From NCBI GenBank assembly GCA_963966185.1, contig CAWZYM010000318.1, positions 332,001-396,000 of the forward strand: a DNA stretch of 64,000 bases, in the 5' to 3' direction. The position numbers and the translations under genes were made by a program. Of this stretch, positions 24,596 through 37,166 are shown in pieces (the first letter of the stretch is position 1; each line of letters begins with the position of its first letter). The notes beneath the pieces are model-generated. The model was not told the origin of the DNA and did not search any database. It saw only the letters and a list, made by a program, of their open reading frames with translations. Origin of the DNA: Rhabditoides inermis (taxonomy: Eukaryota; Nematoda; Chromadorea; Rhabditida; Rhabditidae).

Positions 24596-24996
24596 TAGAG
24601 ACCGTCACCTATATTTCCCAAGGAGATTATTAGAAACATTAGTTATTTAATTATATTCAGTTATTGTAGTAGATTCCAACAAGTATTCATTTGTAGCGTT
24701 TGGATGTCTTGTTTTTAATGTACGCGCATCAAAAGCGCGCGCTTCCGAGGGCGCGATGTCGCATTCAGAGGGTCACTGAAGATAGGCCACGCCCCCTTTT
24801 TACACTGGAGTGTGACGTCACAATCACTTATTTTGGAAATTTTGGTTAGGAACAACATAACCCCGTCGGCTGAAATTTGTACGGCCTATACAACTTTTCG
24901 CGCTCTTTCGAATGGTGCAAACCGCATCTCACGGCATCATGTTGTCAATATTCAAATTTCTGCGACACAATAAGCCCCGCCCACTGGCGGTCTCTA
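24596..24996 (+). mobile_element. hAT-type MITE, copy 6
   Basis: 401 bp, duplication GTTTCAGG, at the end of the 3,190-bp-spaced duplicated block. Spread by duplication. Confidence 0.87.
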
Positions 24997-27785
24997 GTTT
25001 CAGGTGAGTTGGGGAGTTCTCTGCAAACCACTAGACAACAGTCTGACCACTGTCTCACCCTTTGCACTCGTCTTCTTTCTACTTCAGACAACTTCATTAT
25101 TGAATTGCCGGAAAAACCGAACAGTTTTTAGGAGCCGGATAAAAGGGCCGAATATTAATTTTGTTCCGGACAATATTCGGCTCGCCAAATCCGCGCTCAT
25201 TTTAAAGACTCTGTCTTTGCTACAGAGATCATGTGTGGTCCAAAGTAGTTTGTGAGGTGTCAAAAACGAGAAAAGGACGCATTACCGCATCGTCTCAGTC
25301 GTTTACAACAGTTCGGCAGTTGTGAACATGTATTTGTATATCACACGTTTCAGGTGAGTTGGGGACTTCTCTGCAAACCACTAGACAACAGTCTGACCAC
25401 TGTCTCACTCTTTGCACTCGTCTTCTTTCTACTTCAGACAACTTCATTATTGATTTGCCGGAAAAACCGAACAGTTTTTAGGAGCCGGATAAAAGGGCCG
25501 AATATTAATTTTGTTCCGGACAATATTCGGCTCGCCAAATCCGCGCTCATTTTAAAGACTCTGTCTTTGCTACAGAGATCATGTGTGGTCCAAAGTAGTT
25601 TGTGAGGTGTCAAAAACGAGAAAAGGACGCATTACCGCATCGTCTCAGTCGTTTACAACAGTTCGGCAGTTGTGAACATGTATTTGTATATCACACGTTT
25701 CAGGTGAGTTGGGGAGTTCTCTGCAAACCACTAGACAACAGTCTGACCACTGTCTCACCCTTTGCACTCGTCTTCTTTCTACTTCAGACAACTTCATTAT
25801 TGATTTGCCGGAAAAACCGAACAGTTTTTAGGAGCCGGATAAAAGGGCCGAATATTAATTTTGTTCCGGACAATATTCGGCTCGCCAAATCCGCGCTCAT
25901 TTTAAAGACTCTGTCTTTGCTACAGAGATCATGTGTGGTCCAAAGTAGTTTGTGAGGTGTCAAAAACGAGAAAAGGACGCATTACCGCATCGTCTCAGTC
26001 GTTTACAACAGTTCGGCAGTTGTGAACATGTATATCACACGTTTCAGGTGAGTTGGGGACTTCTCTGCAAACCACTAGACAACAGTCTGACCACTGTCTC
26101 ACTCTTTGCACTCGTCTTCTTTCTACTTCAGACAACTTCATTATTGATTTGCCGGAAAAACCGAACAGTTTTTAGGAGCCGGATAAAAGGGCCGAATATT
26201 AATTTTGTTCCGGACAATATTCGGCTCGCCAAATCCGCGCTCATTTTAAAGACTCTGTCTTTGCTACAGAGATCATGTGTGGTCCAAAATAGTTTGTGAG
26301 GTGTCAAAAACGAGAAAAGGACGCATTACCGCATCGTCTCAGTCGTTTACAACAGTTCGGCAGTTGTGAACATGTATTTGTATATCACACGTTTCAGGTG
26401 AGTTGGGGAGTTCTCTGCAAACCACTAGACAACAGTCTGACCACTGTCTCACCCTTTGCACTCGTCTTCTTTCTACTTCAGACAACTTCATTATTGATGT
26501 GCCGGAAAAACCGAACAGTTTTTAGGAGCCGGATAAAAGGGCCGAATATTAATTTTGTTCCGGACAATATTCGGCTCGCCAAATCCGCGCTCATTTTAAA
26601 GACTCTGTCTTTGTTACAGAGATCATGTGTGGTCCAAAGTAGTTTGTGAGGTGTCAAAAACGAGAAAAGGACGCATTACCGCATCGTCTCAGTCGTTTAC
26701 AACAGTTCAGCAGTTGTGAACATGTATATCACACGTTTCAGGTGAGTTGGGGACTTCTCTGCAAACCACTAGACAACAGTCTGACCACTGTCTCACTCTT
26801 TGCACTCGTCTTCTTTCTACTTCAGACAACTTCATTGATGATTTGCCGGAAAAACCGAACAGTTTTTAGGAGCCGGATAAAAGGGCCGAATATTAATTTT
26901 GTTCCGGACAATATTCGGTTCGCCAAATCCGCGCTCATTTTAAAGACTCTGTCTTTGCTACAGAGATCATGTGTGGTCCAAAGAAGTTTGTGAGGTGTCG
27001 AAAACGAGAAAAGGACGCATTACCGCATCGTCTCAGTCGTTTACAACAGTTCGGCAGTTGTGAAAATGTATATCACACGTTTCAGGTGAGTTGGGGAATT
27101 CTCTGCAAACCACTAGACAACAGTCTGACCACTGTCTCACCCTCTGCACTCGTCTTCTTTCTACTTCAGACAATTTCATTATTGATTTGCCGGAAAAACC
27201 GAACAGTTTTTAGGAGCCGGATAAAAGGGCCGAATATTAATTTTGTTCCGGACAATATTCGGCTCGCCAATTCCGCGCTCATTTTAAAGACTCTGTCTTT
27301 GCTACAGAGATCATGTGTGGTCCAAAGTAGTTTGTGAGGTGTCAAAAACGAGAAAAGGACGCATTACCGCATCGTCTCAGTCGTTTACAACAGTTCGGCA
27401 GTTGTGAACATGTATTTGTATATCACACGTTTCAGGTGAGTTGGGGACTTCTCTGCAAACCACTAGACAACAGTCTGACCACTGTCTCACTCTTTGCACT
27501 CGTCTTCTTTCTACTTCAGACAACTTCATTATTGATTTGCCAGAAAAACCGAACAGTTTTAGGAGCCGGATAAAAGGGCCGAATATTAATTTTGTTCCGG
27601 ACAATATTCGGCTCGCCAAATCCGCGCTCATTTTAAAGACTCTGTCTTTGCTACAGAGATCATGTGTGGTCCAAAATAGTTTGTGAGGTGTCAAAAACGA
27701 GAAAAGGACGCATTACCGCATCGTCTCAGTCGTTTACAACAGTTCGGCAGTTGTGAACATGTATTTGTATATCACACGTTTCAGG
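24997..27785. repeat. Satellite block 10
   Basis: Eight units between two MITEs. Its left half matches block 8 (offset 4,391) and its right half matches block 9 (offset 3,190), so it is a junction of two duplicated segments. The position matching the B insertion of block 8 is uninterrupted here. Confidence 0.95.
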
Positions 27786-28186
27786 TAGAGACCGTCACCT
27801 ATATTTCCCAAGGAGATTATTAGAAACATTAGTTATTTAATTACATTCAGTTATTGTAGTAGATTCCAACAAGTATTCATTTGTAGCGTTTGGATGTCTT
27901 GTTTTTAATGTACGCGCATCAAAAGCGCGCGCTTCCGAGGGCGCGATGTCGCATTCAGAGGGTCACTGAAGATAGGCCACGCCCCCTTTTTACACTGGAG
28001 TGTGACGTCACAATCACTTATTTTGGAAATTTTGGTTAGGAACAACATAACCCCGTCGGCTGAAATTTGTACGGCCTATACAACTTTTCGCGCTCTTTCG
28101 AATGGTGCAAACCGCATCTCACGGCATCATGTTGTCAATATTCAAATTTCTGCGACACAATAAGCCCCGCCCACTGGCGGTCTCTA
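27786..28186 (+). mobile_element. hAT-type MITE, copy 7
   Basis: 401 bp, duplication GTTTCAGG, counterpart of copy 6 at 3,190 bp. One private substitution is visible (ttacattcag near 27842 instead of ttatattcag). Confidence 0.87.
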
Positions 28187-31100
28187 GTTTCAGGTGAGTT
28201 GGGGAGTTCTCTGCAAACCACTAGACAACAGTCTGACCACTGTCTCACCCTTTGCACTCGTCTTCTTTCTACTTCAGACAACTTCATTATTGATTTGCCG
28301 GAAAAACCGAACAGTTTTTAGGAGCCGGATAAAAGGACCGAATATTAATTTTGTTCCGGACAATATTCGGCTCGCCAAATCCGCGCTCATTTTAAAGACT
28401 CTGTCTTTGCTACAGAGATCATGTGTGGTCCAAAGTAGTTTGTGAGGTGTCAAAAACGAGAAAAGGACGCATTACCGCATCGTCTCAGTCGTTTACAACA
28501 GTTTGGCAGTTGTGAACATGTATATCACACGTTTCAGGTGAGTTGGGGACTTCTCTGCAAACCACTAGACAACAGTCTGACCACTGTCTCACCCTTTGCA
28601 CTCGTCTTCTTTCTACTTCAGACAACTTCATTATTGAATTGCCGGAAAAACCGAACAGTTTTTAGGAGCCGGATAAAAGGGCCGAATATTAATTTTGTTC
28701 CGGACAATATTCGGCTCGCCAAATCCGCGCTCATTTTAAAGACTCTGTCTTTGCTACAGAGATCATGTGTGGTCCAAAGTAGTTTGTGAGGTGTCAAAAA
28801 CGAGAAAAGGACGCATTACCGCATCGTCTCAGTCGTTTACAACAGTTCGGCAGTTGTGAACATGTATATCACACGTTTCAGGTGAGTTGGGGACTTCTCT
28901 GCAAACCACTAGACAACAGTCTGACCACTGTCTCACTCTTTGCACTTGTCTTCTTTCTACTTCAGACAACTTCATTATTGATTTGCCGGAAAAACCGAAC
29001 AGTTTTTAGGAGCCGGATAAAAGAGCCGAATATTAATTTTGTTCCGGACAATATTCGGCTCGCCAAATCCGCGCTCATTTTAAAGACTCTGTCTTTGCTA
29101 CAGAGATCATGTGTGGTCCAAAGTAGTTTGTGAGGTGTCAAAAACGAGAAAAGGACGCATTACCGCATCGTCTCAGTCGTTTACAACAGTTCGGCAGTTG
29201 TGAACATGTGTTTGTATATCACACGTTTCAGGTGAGTTGGGGACTTCTCTGCAAACCACTAGACAACAGTCTGACCACTGTCTCACTCTTTGCACTCGTC
29301 TTCTTTCTACTTCAGACAACTTCATTATTGATTTGCCGGAAAAACCGAACAGTTTTCAGGAGCCGGATAAAAGGGCCGAATATTAATTTTGTTCCGGACA
29401 ATATTCGGCTCGCCAAATCCGCGCTCATTTTAAAGACTCTGTCTTTGCTACAGAGATCATGTGTGGTCCAAAGTAGTTTGTGAGGTGTCAAAAACGAGAA
29501 AAGGACGCATTACCGCATCGTCTCAGTCGTTTACAACAGTTCGGCAGTTGTGAACATGTATATCACACGTTTCAGGTGAGTTGGGGAATTCTCTGCAAAC
29601 CACTAGACAACAGTCTGACCACTGTCTCACCCTTTGCACTCGTCTTCTTTCTACTTCAGACAACTTCATTATTGATGTGCCGGAAAAACCGAACAGTTTT
29701 TAGGAGCCGGATAAAAGGGCCGAATATTAATTTTGTTCCGGACAATATTCGGCTCGCCAAATCCGCGCTCATTTTAAAGACTCTGTCTTTGCTACAGAGA
29801 TCATGTGGGGTCCAAAGTAGTTTGAGAGGTGTCAAAAACGAGAAAAGGACGCATTACCGCATCGTCTCAGTCGTTTACAACAGTTCGGCAGTTGTGAACA
29901 TGTATTTGTATATCACACGTTTCAGGTGAGTTGGGGAGTTCTCTGCAAACCACTAGACAACAGTCTGACCACTGTCTCACCCTTTGCACTCGTCTTCTTT
30001 CTACTTCAGACAACTTCATTGTTGATGTGCCGGAAAAACCGAACAGTTTTTAGGAGCCGGATAAAAGGGCCGAATATTAATTTTGTTCCGGACAATATTC
30101 GGCTCGCCAAATCCGCGCTCATTTTAAAGACTCTGTCTTTGTTACAGAGATCATGTGTGGTCCAAAGTAGTTTGTGAGGTGTCAAAAAACGAGAAAAGGA
30201 CGCATTACCGCATCGTCTCAGTCGTTTACAACAGTTCGGCAGTTGTGAACATGTATATCACACGTTTCAGGTGAGTTGGGGACTTCTCTGCAAACCACTA
30301 GACAACAGTCTGACCACTGTCTCACTCTTTGCACTCGTCTTCTTTCTACTTCAGACAACTTCATTGATGATTTGCCGGAAAAACCGAACAGTTTTTAGGA
30401 GCCGGATAAAAGGGCCGAATATTAATTTTGTTCCGGACAATATTCGGTTCGCCAAATCCGCGCTCATTTTAAAGACTCTGTCTTTGCTACAGAGATCATG
30501 TGTGGTCCAAAGTAGTTTGTGAGGTGTCGAAAACGAGAAAAGGACGCATCACCGCATCGTCTCAGTCGTTTACAACAGTTCGGCAGTTGTGAAAATGTAT
30601 ATCACACGTTTCAGGTGAGTTGGGGAATTCTCTGCAAACCACTAGACAACAGTCTGACCACTGTCTCACCCTTTGCACTCGTCTTCTTTCTACTTCAGAC
30701 AACTTCATTATTGATTTGCCGGAAAAACCGAACAGTTTTTAGGAGCCGGATAAAAGGGCCGAATATTAATTTTGTTCCGGACAATATTCGGCTCGCCAAA
30801 TCCGCGCTCATTTTAAAGACTCTGTCTTTGCTACAGAGATCATGTGTGGTCCAAAGTAGTTTGTGAGGTGTCAAAAACGAGAAAAGGACGCATTACCGCA
30901 TCGTCTCAGTCGTTTACAACAGTTTGGCAGTTGTGAACATGTATATCACACGTTTCAGGAGGTGAGTTGGGGACTTCTCTGCAAACCACTAGACAACAGT
31001 CTGACCACTGTCTCACTCTTTGCACTCGTCTTCTTTCTACTTCAGACAACTTCATTATTGATTTGCCGGAAAAACCGAACAGTTTTTAGGAGCCGGATAA

Positions 31101-34100
31101 AAGGGCCGAATATTAATTTTGTTCCGGACAATATTCGGCTCGCCAAATCCGCGCTCATTTTAAAGACTCTGTCTTTGCTACAAAGATCATGTGTGGTCCA
31201 AAATAGTTTGTGAGGTGTCAAAAACGAGAAAAGGACGCATTACCGCATCGTCTCAGTCGTTTACAACAGTTCGGCAGTTGTGAACATGTATTTGTATATC
31301 ACACGTTTCAGGTGAGTTGGGGAATTCTCTGCAAACCACTAGACAACAGTCTGACCACTGTCTCACCCTTTGCACTCGTCTTCTTTCTACTTCAGACAAC
31401 TTCATTATTGATTTGCCGGAAAAACCGAACAGTTTTTAGGAGCCGGATAAAAGGACCGAATATTAATTTTGTTCCGGACAATATTCGGCTCGCCAAATCC
31501 GCGCTCATTTTAAAGACTCTGTCTTTGCTACAGAGATCATGTGTGGTCCAAAGTAGTTTGTGAGGTGTCAAAAACGAGAAAAGGACGCATTACCGCATCG
31601 TCTCAGTCGTTTACAACAGTTCGGCAGTTGTGAACATGTATTTGTATATCACACGTTTCAGGTGAGTTGGGGAGTTCTCTGCAAACCACTAGACAACAGT
31701 CTGACCACTGTCTCACCCTTTGCACTCGTCTTCTTTCTACTTCAGACAACTTCATTATTGATTTGCCGGAAAAAACCGAACAGTTTTTAGAAGCCGGATA
31801 AAAGGGCCGAATATTAATTTTGTTCCGGACAATATTCGGCTCGCCAAATCCGCGCTCATTTTAAAGACTCTGTCTCTGTTACAGAGATCATGTGTGGTCC
31901 AAAGTAGTTTGTGAGGTGTCAAAAACGAGAAAAGGACGCATTACCGCATCGTCTCAGTCGTTTACAACAGTTCGGCAGTTGTGAACATGTATATCACACG
32001 TTTCAGGTGAGTTGGGGAGTTCTCTGCAAACCACTAGACAACAGTCTGACCACTGTCTCACCCTTTGCACTCGTCTTCTTTCTACTTCAGACAACTTCAT
32101 TATTGATTTGCCGGAAAAAACCGAACAGTTTTTAGGAGCCGGATAAAAGGGCCGAATATTAATTTTGTTCCGGACAATATTCGGCTCGCCAAATCCGCGC
32201 TCATTTTAAAGACTCTGTCTCTGTTACAGAGATCATGTGTGGTCCAAAGTAGTTTGTGAGGTGTCAAAAACGAGAAAAGGACGCATTACCGCATCGTCTC
32301 AGTCGTTTACAACAGTTCGGCAGTTGTGAACATGTATATCACACGTTTCAGGTGAGTTGGGGACTTCTCTGCAAACCACTAAACAACAGTCTGACCACTG
32401 TCTCACCCTTTGCACTCGTCTTCTTTCTACTTCAGACAACTTCATTGATGATTTGCCGGAAAAACCGAACAGTTTTTAGGAGCCGGATAAAAGGGCCGAA
32501 TATTAATTTTGTTCCGGACAATATTCGGCTCGCCAAATCCGCGCTCATTTTAAAGACTCTGTCTTTGCTACAGAGATCATGTGTGGTCCAAAGTAGTTTG
32601 TGAGGTGTCAAAAACGAGAAAAGGACGCATTACCGCATCGTCTCAGTCGTTTACAACAGTTCGGCAGTTGTGAACATGTATTTGTATATCACACGTTTCA
32701 GGTGAGTTGGGGAGTTCTCTGCAAACCACTAGACAACAGTCTGACCACTGTCTCACCCTTTGCACTCGTCTTCTTTCTACTTCAGACAACTTCATTATTG
32801 ATTTGCCGGAAAAAACCGAACAGTTTTTAGGAGCCGGATAAAAGGGCCGAATATTAATTTTGTTCCGGACAATATTCGGCTCGCCAAATCCGCGCTCATT
32901 TTAAAGACTCTGTCTCTGTTACAGAGATCATGTGTGGTCCAAAGTAGTTTGTGAGGTGTCAAAAACGAGAAAAGGACGCATTACCGCATCGTCTCAGTCG
33001 TTTACAACAGTTCGGCAGTTGTGAACATGTATATCACACGTTTCAGGTGAGTTGGGGACTTCTCTGCAAACCACTAGACAACAGTCTGACCACTGTCTCA
33101 CTCTTTGCACTCGTCTTCTTTCTACTTCAGACAACTTCATTGATGATTTGCCGGAAAAACCGAACAGTTTTTAGGAGCCGGATAAAAGGGCCGAATATTA
33201 GTTTTGTTCCGGACAATATTCGGCTCGCCAAATCCGCGCTCATTTTAAAGACTCTGTCTTTGCTACAGAGATCATGTGTGGTCCAAAGTAGTTTGTGAGG
33301 TGTCAAAAACGAGAAAAGGACGCATTACCGCATCGTCTCAGTCGTTTACAACAGTTCGGCAGTTGTGAACATGTATATCACACGTTTCAGGTGAGTTGGG
33401 GAATTCTCTGCAAACCACTAGACAACAGTCTGACCACTGTCTCACCCTTTGCACTCGTCTTCTTTCTACTTCAGACAACTTCATTATTGATTTGCCGGAA
33501 AAACCGAACAGTTTTTAGGAGCCGGATAAAAGGGCCGAATATTAATTTTGTTCCAGACAATATTCGGCTCGCCAATTCCGCGCTCATTTTAAAGACTCTG
33601 TCTTTGCTACAGAGATCATGTGTGGTCCAAAGTAGTTTGTGAGGTGTCAAAAACGAGAAAAGGACGCATTACCGCATCGTCTCAGTCGTTTACAACAGTT
33701 CGGCAGTTGTGAACATGTATATCACACGTTTCAGGTGAGTTGGGGAAATCTCTGCAAACCACTAGACAATAGTCTGACCACTGTCTCACTCTTTGCACTC
33801 GTCTTCTTTCTACTTCAGACAACTTCATTATTGATTTGCCGGAAAAACCGAACAGTTTTTAGGAGTCGGATAAAAGGGCCGAATATTAATTTTTTGTTCC
33901 GGACAATATTCGGCTCGCCAATTCCGCGCTCATTTTAAAGACTCTGTCTTTGGTACAGAGATCATGTGTGGTCCAAAGTAGTTTGTGAGGTGTCAAAAAC
34001 GAGAAAAGGACGCATTACCGCATCGTCTCAGTCGTTTACAACAGTTCGGCAGTTGTGAACATGTATTTGTATATCACACGTTTCAGGTGAGTTGGGGACT

Positions 34101-35815
34101 TCTCTGCAAACCACTAGACAACAGTCTGACCACTGTCTCACTCTTTGCACTCGTCTTCTTTCTACTTCAGACAACTTCATTATTGATTTGCCGGAAAAAC
34201 CGAACAGTTTTTAGGAGCCGGATAAAAGGGCCGAATATTAATTTTGTTCCGGACAATATTCGGCTCGCCAAATCCGCGCTCATTTTAAAGACTCTGTCTT
34301 TGTTACAGAGATCATGTGTGGTCCAAAGTAGTTTGTGAGGTGTCAAAAAACGAGAAAAGGACGCATTACCGCATCGTCTCAGTCGTTTACAACAGTTCGG
34401 CAGTTGTGAACATGTATATCACACGTTTCAGGTGAGTTGGGGACTTCTCTGCAAACCACTAGACAACAGTCTGACCACTGTCTCACTCTTTGCACTCGTC
34501 TTCTTTCTTCTTCAGACAACTTCATTATTGATTTGCCGGAAAAACCGAACAGTTTTTAGGAGCCGGATAAAAGGGCCGAATATTAATTTTGTTCCGGACA
34601 ATATTCGGCTCGCCAAATCCGCGCTCATTTTAAAGACTCTGTCTTTGCTACAGAGATCATGTGTGGTCCAAAGTAGTTTGTGAGGTGTCAAAAACGAGAA
34701 AAGGACGCATTACCGCATCGTCTCAGTCGTTTACAACAGTTCGGCAGTTGTGAACATGTATTTGTATATCACACGTTTCAGGTGAGTTGGGGAGTTCTCT
34801 GCAAACCACTAGACAACAGTTTGACCACTGTCTCACCCTTTGCACTCGTCTTCTTTCTACTTCAGACAACTTCATTATTGATTTGCCGGAAAAACCGAAC
34901 AGTTTTTAGGAGCCGGATAAAAGGGCCGAATATTAATTTTGTTCCGGACAATATTCGGCTCGCCAAATCCGCGCTCATTTTAAAGACTCTGTCTTTGTTA
35001 CAGAGATCATGTGTGGTCCAAAGTAGTTTGTGAGGTGTCAAAAAACGAGAAAAGGACGCATTACCGCATCGTCTCAGTCGTTTACAACAGTTCGGCAGTT
35101 GTGAACATGTATATCACACGTTTCAGGTGAGTTGGGGACTTCTCTGCAAACCACTAGACAACAGTCTGACCACTGTCTCACTCTTTGCACTCGTCTTCTT
35201 TCTACTTCAGACAACTTCATTGATGATTTGCCGGAAAAACCGAACAGTTTTTAGGAGCCGGATAAAAGGGCCGAATATTAATTTTGTTCCGGACAATATT
35301 CGGTTCGCCAAATCCGCGCTCATTTTAAAGACTCTGTCTTTGCTACAGAGATCATGTGTGGTCCAAAGTAGTTTGTGAGGTGTCGAAAACGAGAAAAGGA
35401 CGCATTACCGCATCGTCTCAGTCGTTTACAACAGTTCGGCAGTTGTGAAAATGTATATCACACGTTTCAGGTGAGTTGGGGAATTCTCTGCAAACCACTA
35501 GACAACAGTCTGACCACTGTCTCACCCTTTGCACTCGTCTTCTTTCTACTTCAGACAACTTCATTATTGATTTGCCGGAAAAACCGAACAGTTTTTAGGA
35601 GCCGGATAAAAGGGCCGAATATTAATTTTGTTCCGGACAATATTCGGCTCGCCAAATCCGCGCTCATTTTAAAGACTCTGTCTTTGCTACAGAGATCATG
35701 TGTGGTCCAAAGTAGTTTGTGAGGTGTCAAAAACGAGAAAAGGACGCATTACCGCATCGTCTCAGTCGTTTACAACAGTTTGGCAGTTGTGAACATGTAT
35801 ATCACACGTTTCAGG
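28187..35815. repeat. Satellite block 11 (about 22 monomers)
   Basis: The longest uninterrupted run in the left half. Markers include one-base expansions (gtcaaaaaacg near 30185, 34345 and 35040) and ccggaaaaaaccg units at 31560, 31911 and 32600. It contains a 3-bp insertion at 30960-30962 at the MITE target site. Units from 30271 correspond to those from 35127 at an offset of 4,856 bp. Confidence 0.96.
30952..30962 (+). other. Candidate hAT excision footprint
   Basis: The sequence reads GTTTCAGG-AGG-TGAGT, while all other unoccupied monomers read GTTTCAGG-TGAGT. The extra AGG equals the last three bases of a second GTTTCAGG duplication. The homologous unit 4,856 bp downstream (sharing the acagtttggcag variant just upstream) carries the MITE at exactly this point. 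The offset of the next units rises to 5,262, an increase of 406 = 401 + 8 - 3, the expected difference between an occupied copy and one with a 3-bp footprint. Confidence 0.7.
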
Positions 35816-36216
35816 TAGAGACCGTCACCTATATTTCCCAAGGAGATTATTAGAAACATTAGTTATTTAATTATATTCAGTTATTGTAGTAGATTCCAAC
35901 AAGTATTCATTTGTAGCGTTTGGATGTCTTGTTTTTAATGTACGCGCATCAAAAGCGCGCGCTTCCGAGGGCGCGATGTCGCATTCAGAGGGTCACTGAA
36001 GATAGGCCACGCCCCCTTTTTACACTGGAGTGTGACGTCACAATCACTTATTTTGGAAATTTTGGTTAGGAACAACATAACCCCGTCGGCTGAAATTTGT
36101 ACGGCCTATACAACTTTTCGCGCTCTTTCGAATGGTGCAAACCGCATCTCACGGCATCATGTTGTCAATATTCAAATTTCTGCGACACAATAAGCCCCGC
36201 CCACTGGCGGTCTCTA
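35816..36216 (+). mobile_element. hAT-type MITE, copy 8
   Basis: 401 bp, duplication GTTTCAGG, but in a 344-class unit with acagtttggcag rather than the 350-class, cagttttagg-associated context of copies 1 and 3-7. Its left neighbours match 30271-30951, where the MITE is absent and a 3-bp scar is found. Confidence 0.87.
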
Positions 36217-37166
36217 GTTTCAGGTGAGTTGGGGACTTCTCTGCAAACCACTAGACAACAGTCTGACCACTGTCTCACTCTTTGCACTCGTCTTCTTTCT
36301 ACTTCAGACAACTTCATTATTGATTTGCCGGAAAAACCGAACAGTTTTTAGGAGCCGGATAAAAGGGCCGAATATTAATTTTGTTCCGGACAATATTCGG
36401 CTCGCCAAATCCGCGCTCATTTTAAAGACTCTGTCTTTGCTACAGAGATCATGTGTGGTCCAAAATAGTTTGTGAGGTGTCAAAAACGAGAAAAGGACGC
36501 ATTACCGCATCGTCTCAGTCGTTTACAACAGTTCGGCAGTTGTGAACATGTATTTGTATATCACACGTTTCAGGTGAGTTGGGGAATTCTCTGCAAACCA
36601 CTAGACAACAGTCTGACCACTGTCTCACCCTTTGCACTCGTCTTCTTTCTACTTCAGACAACTTCATTATTGATTTGCCGGAAAAACCGAACAGTTTTTA
36701 GGAGCCGGATAAAAGGACCGAATATTAATTTTGTTCCGGACAATATTCGGCTCGCCAAATCCGCGCTCATTTTAAAGACTCTGTCTTTGCTACAGAGATC
36801 ATGTGTGGTCCAAAGTAGTTTGTGAGGTGTCAAAAACGAGAAAAGGACGCATTACCGCATCGTCTCAGTCGTTTACAACAGTTCGGCAGTTGTGAACATG
36901 TATATCACACGTTTCAGGTGAGTTGGGGAGTTCTCTGCAAACCACTAGACAACAGTCTGACCACTGTCTCACCCTTTGCACTCGTCTTCTTTCTACTTCA
37001 GACAACTTCATTATTGATTTGCCGGAAAAAACCGAACAGTTTTTAGGAGCCGGATAAAAGGGCCGAATATTAATTTTGTTCCGGACAATATTCGGCTCGC
37101 CAAATCCGCGCTCATTTTAAAGACTCTGTCTCTGTTACAGAGATCATGTGTGGTCCAAAGTAGTTT

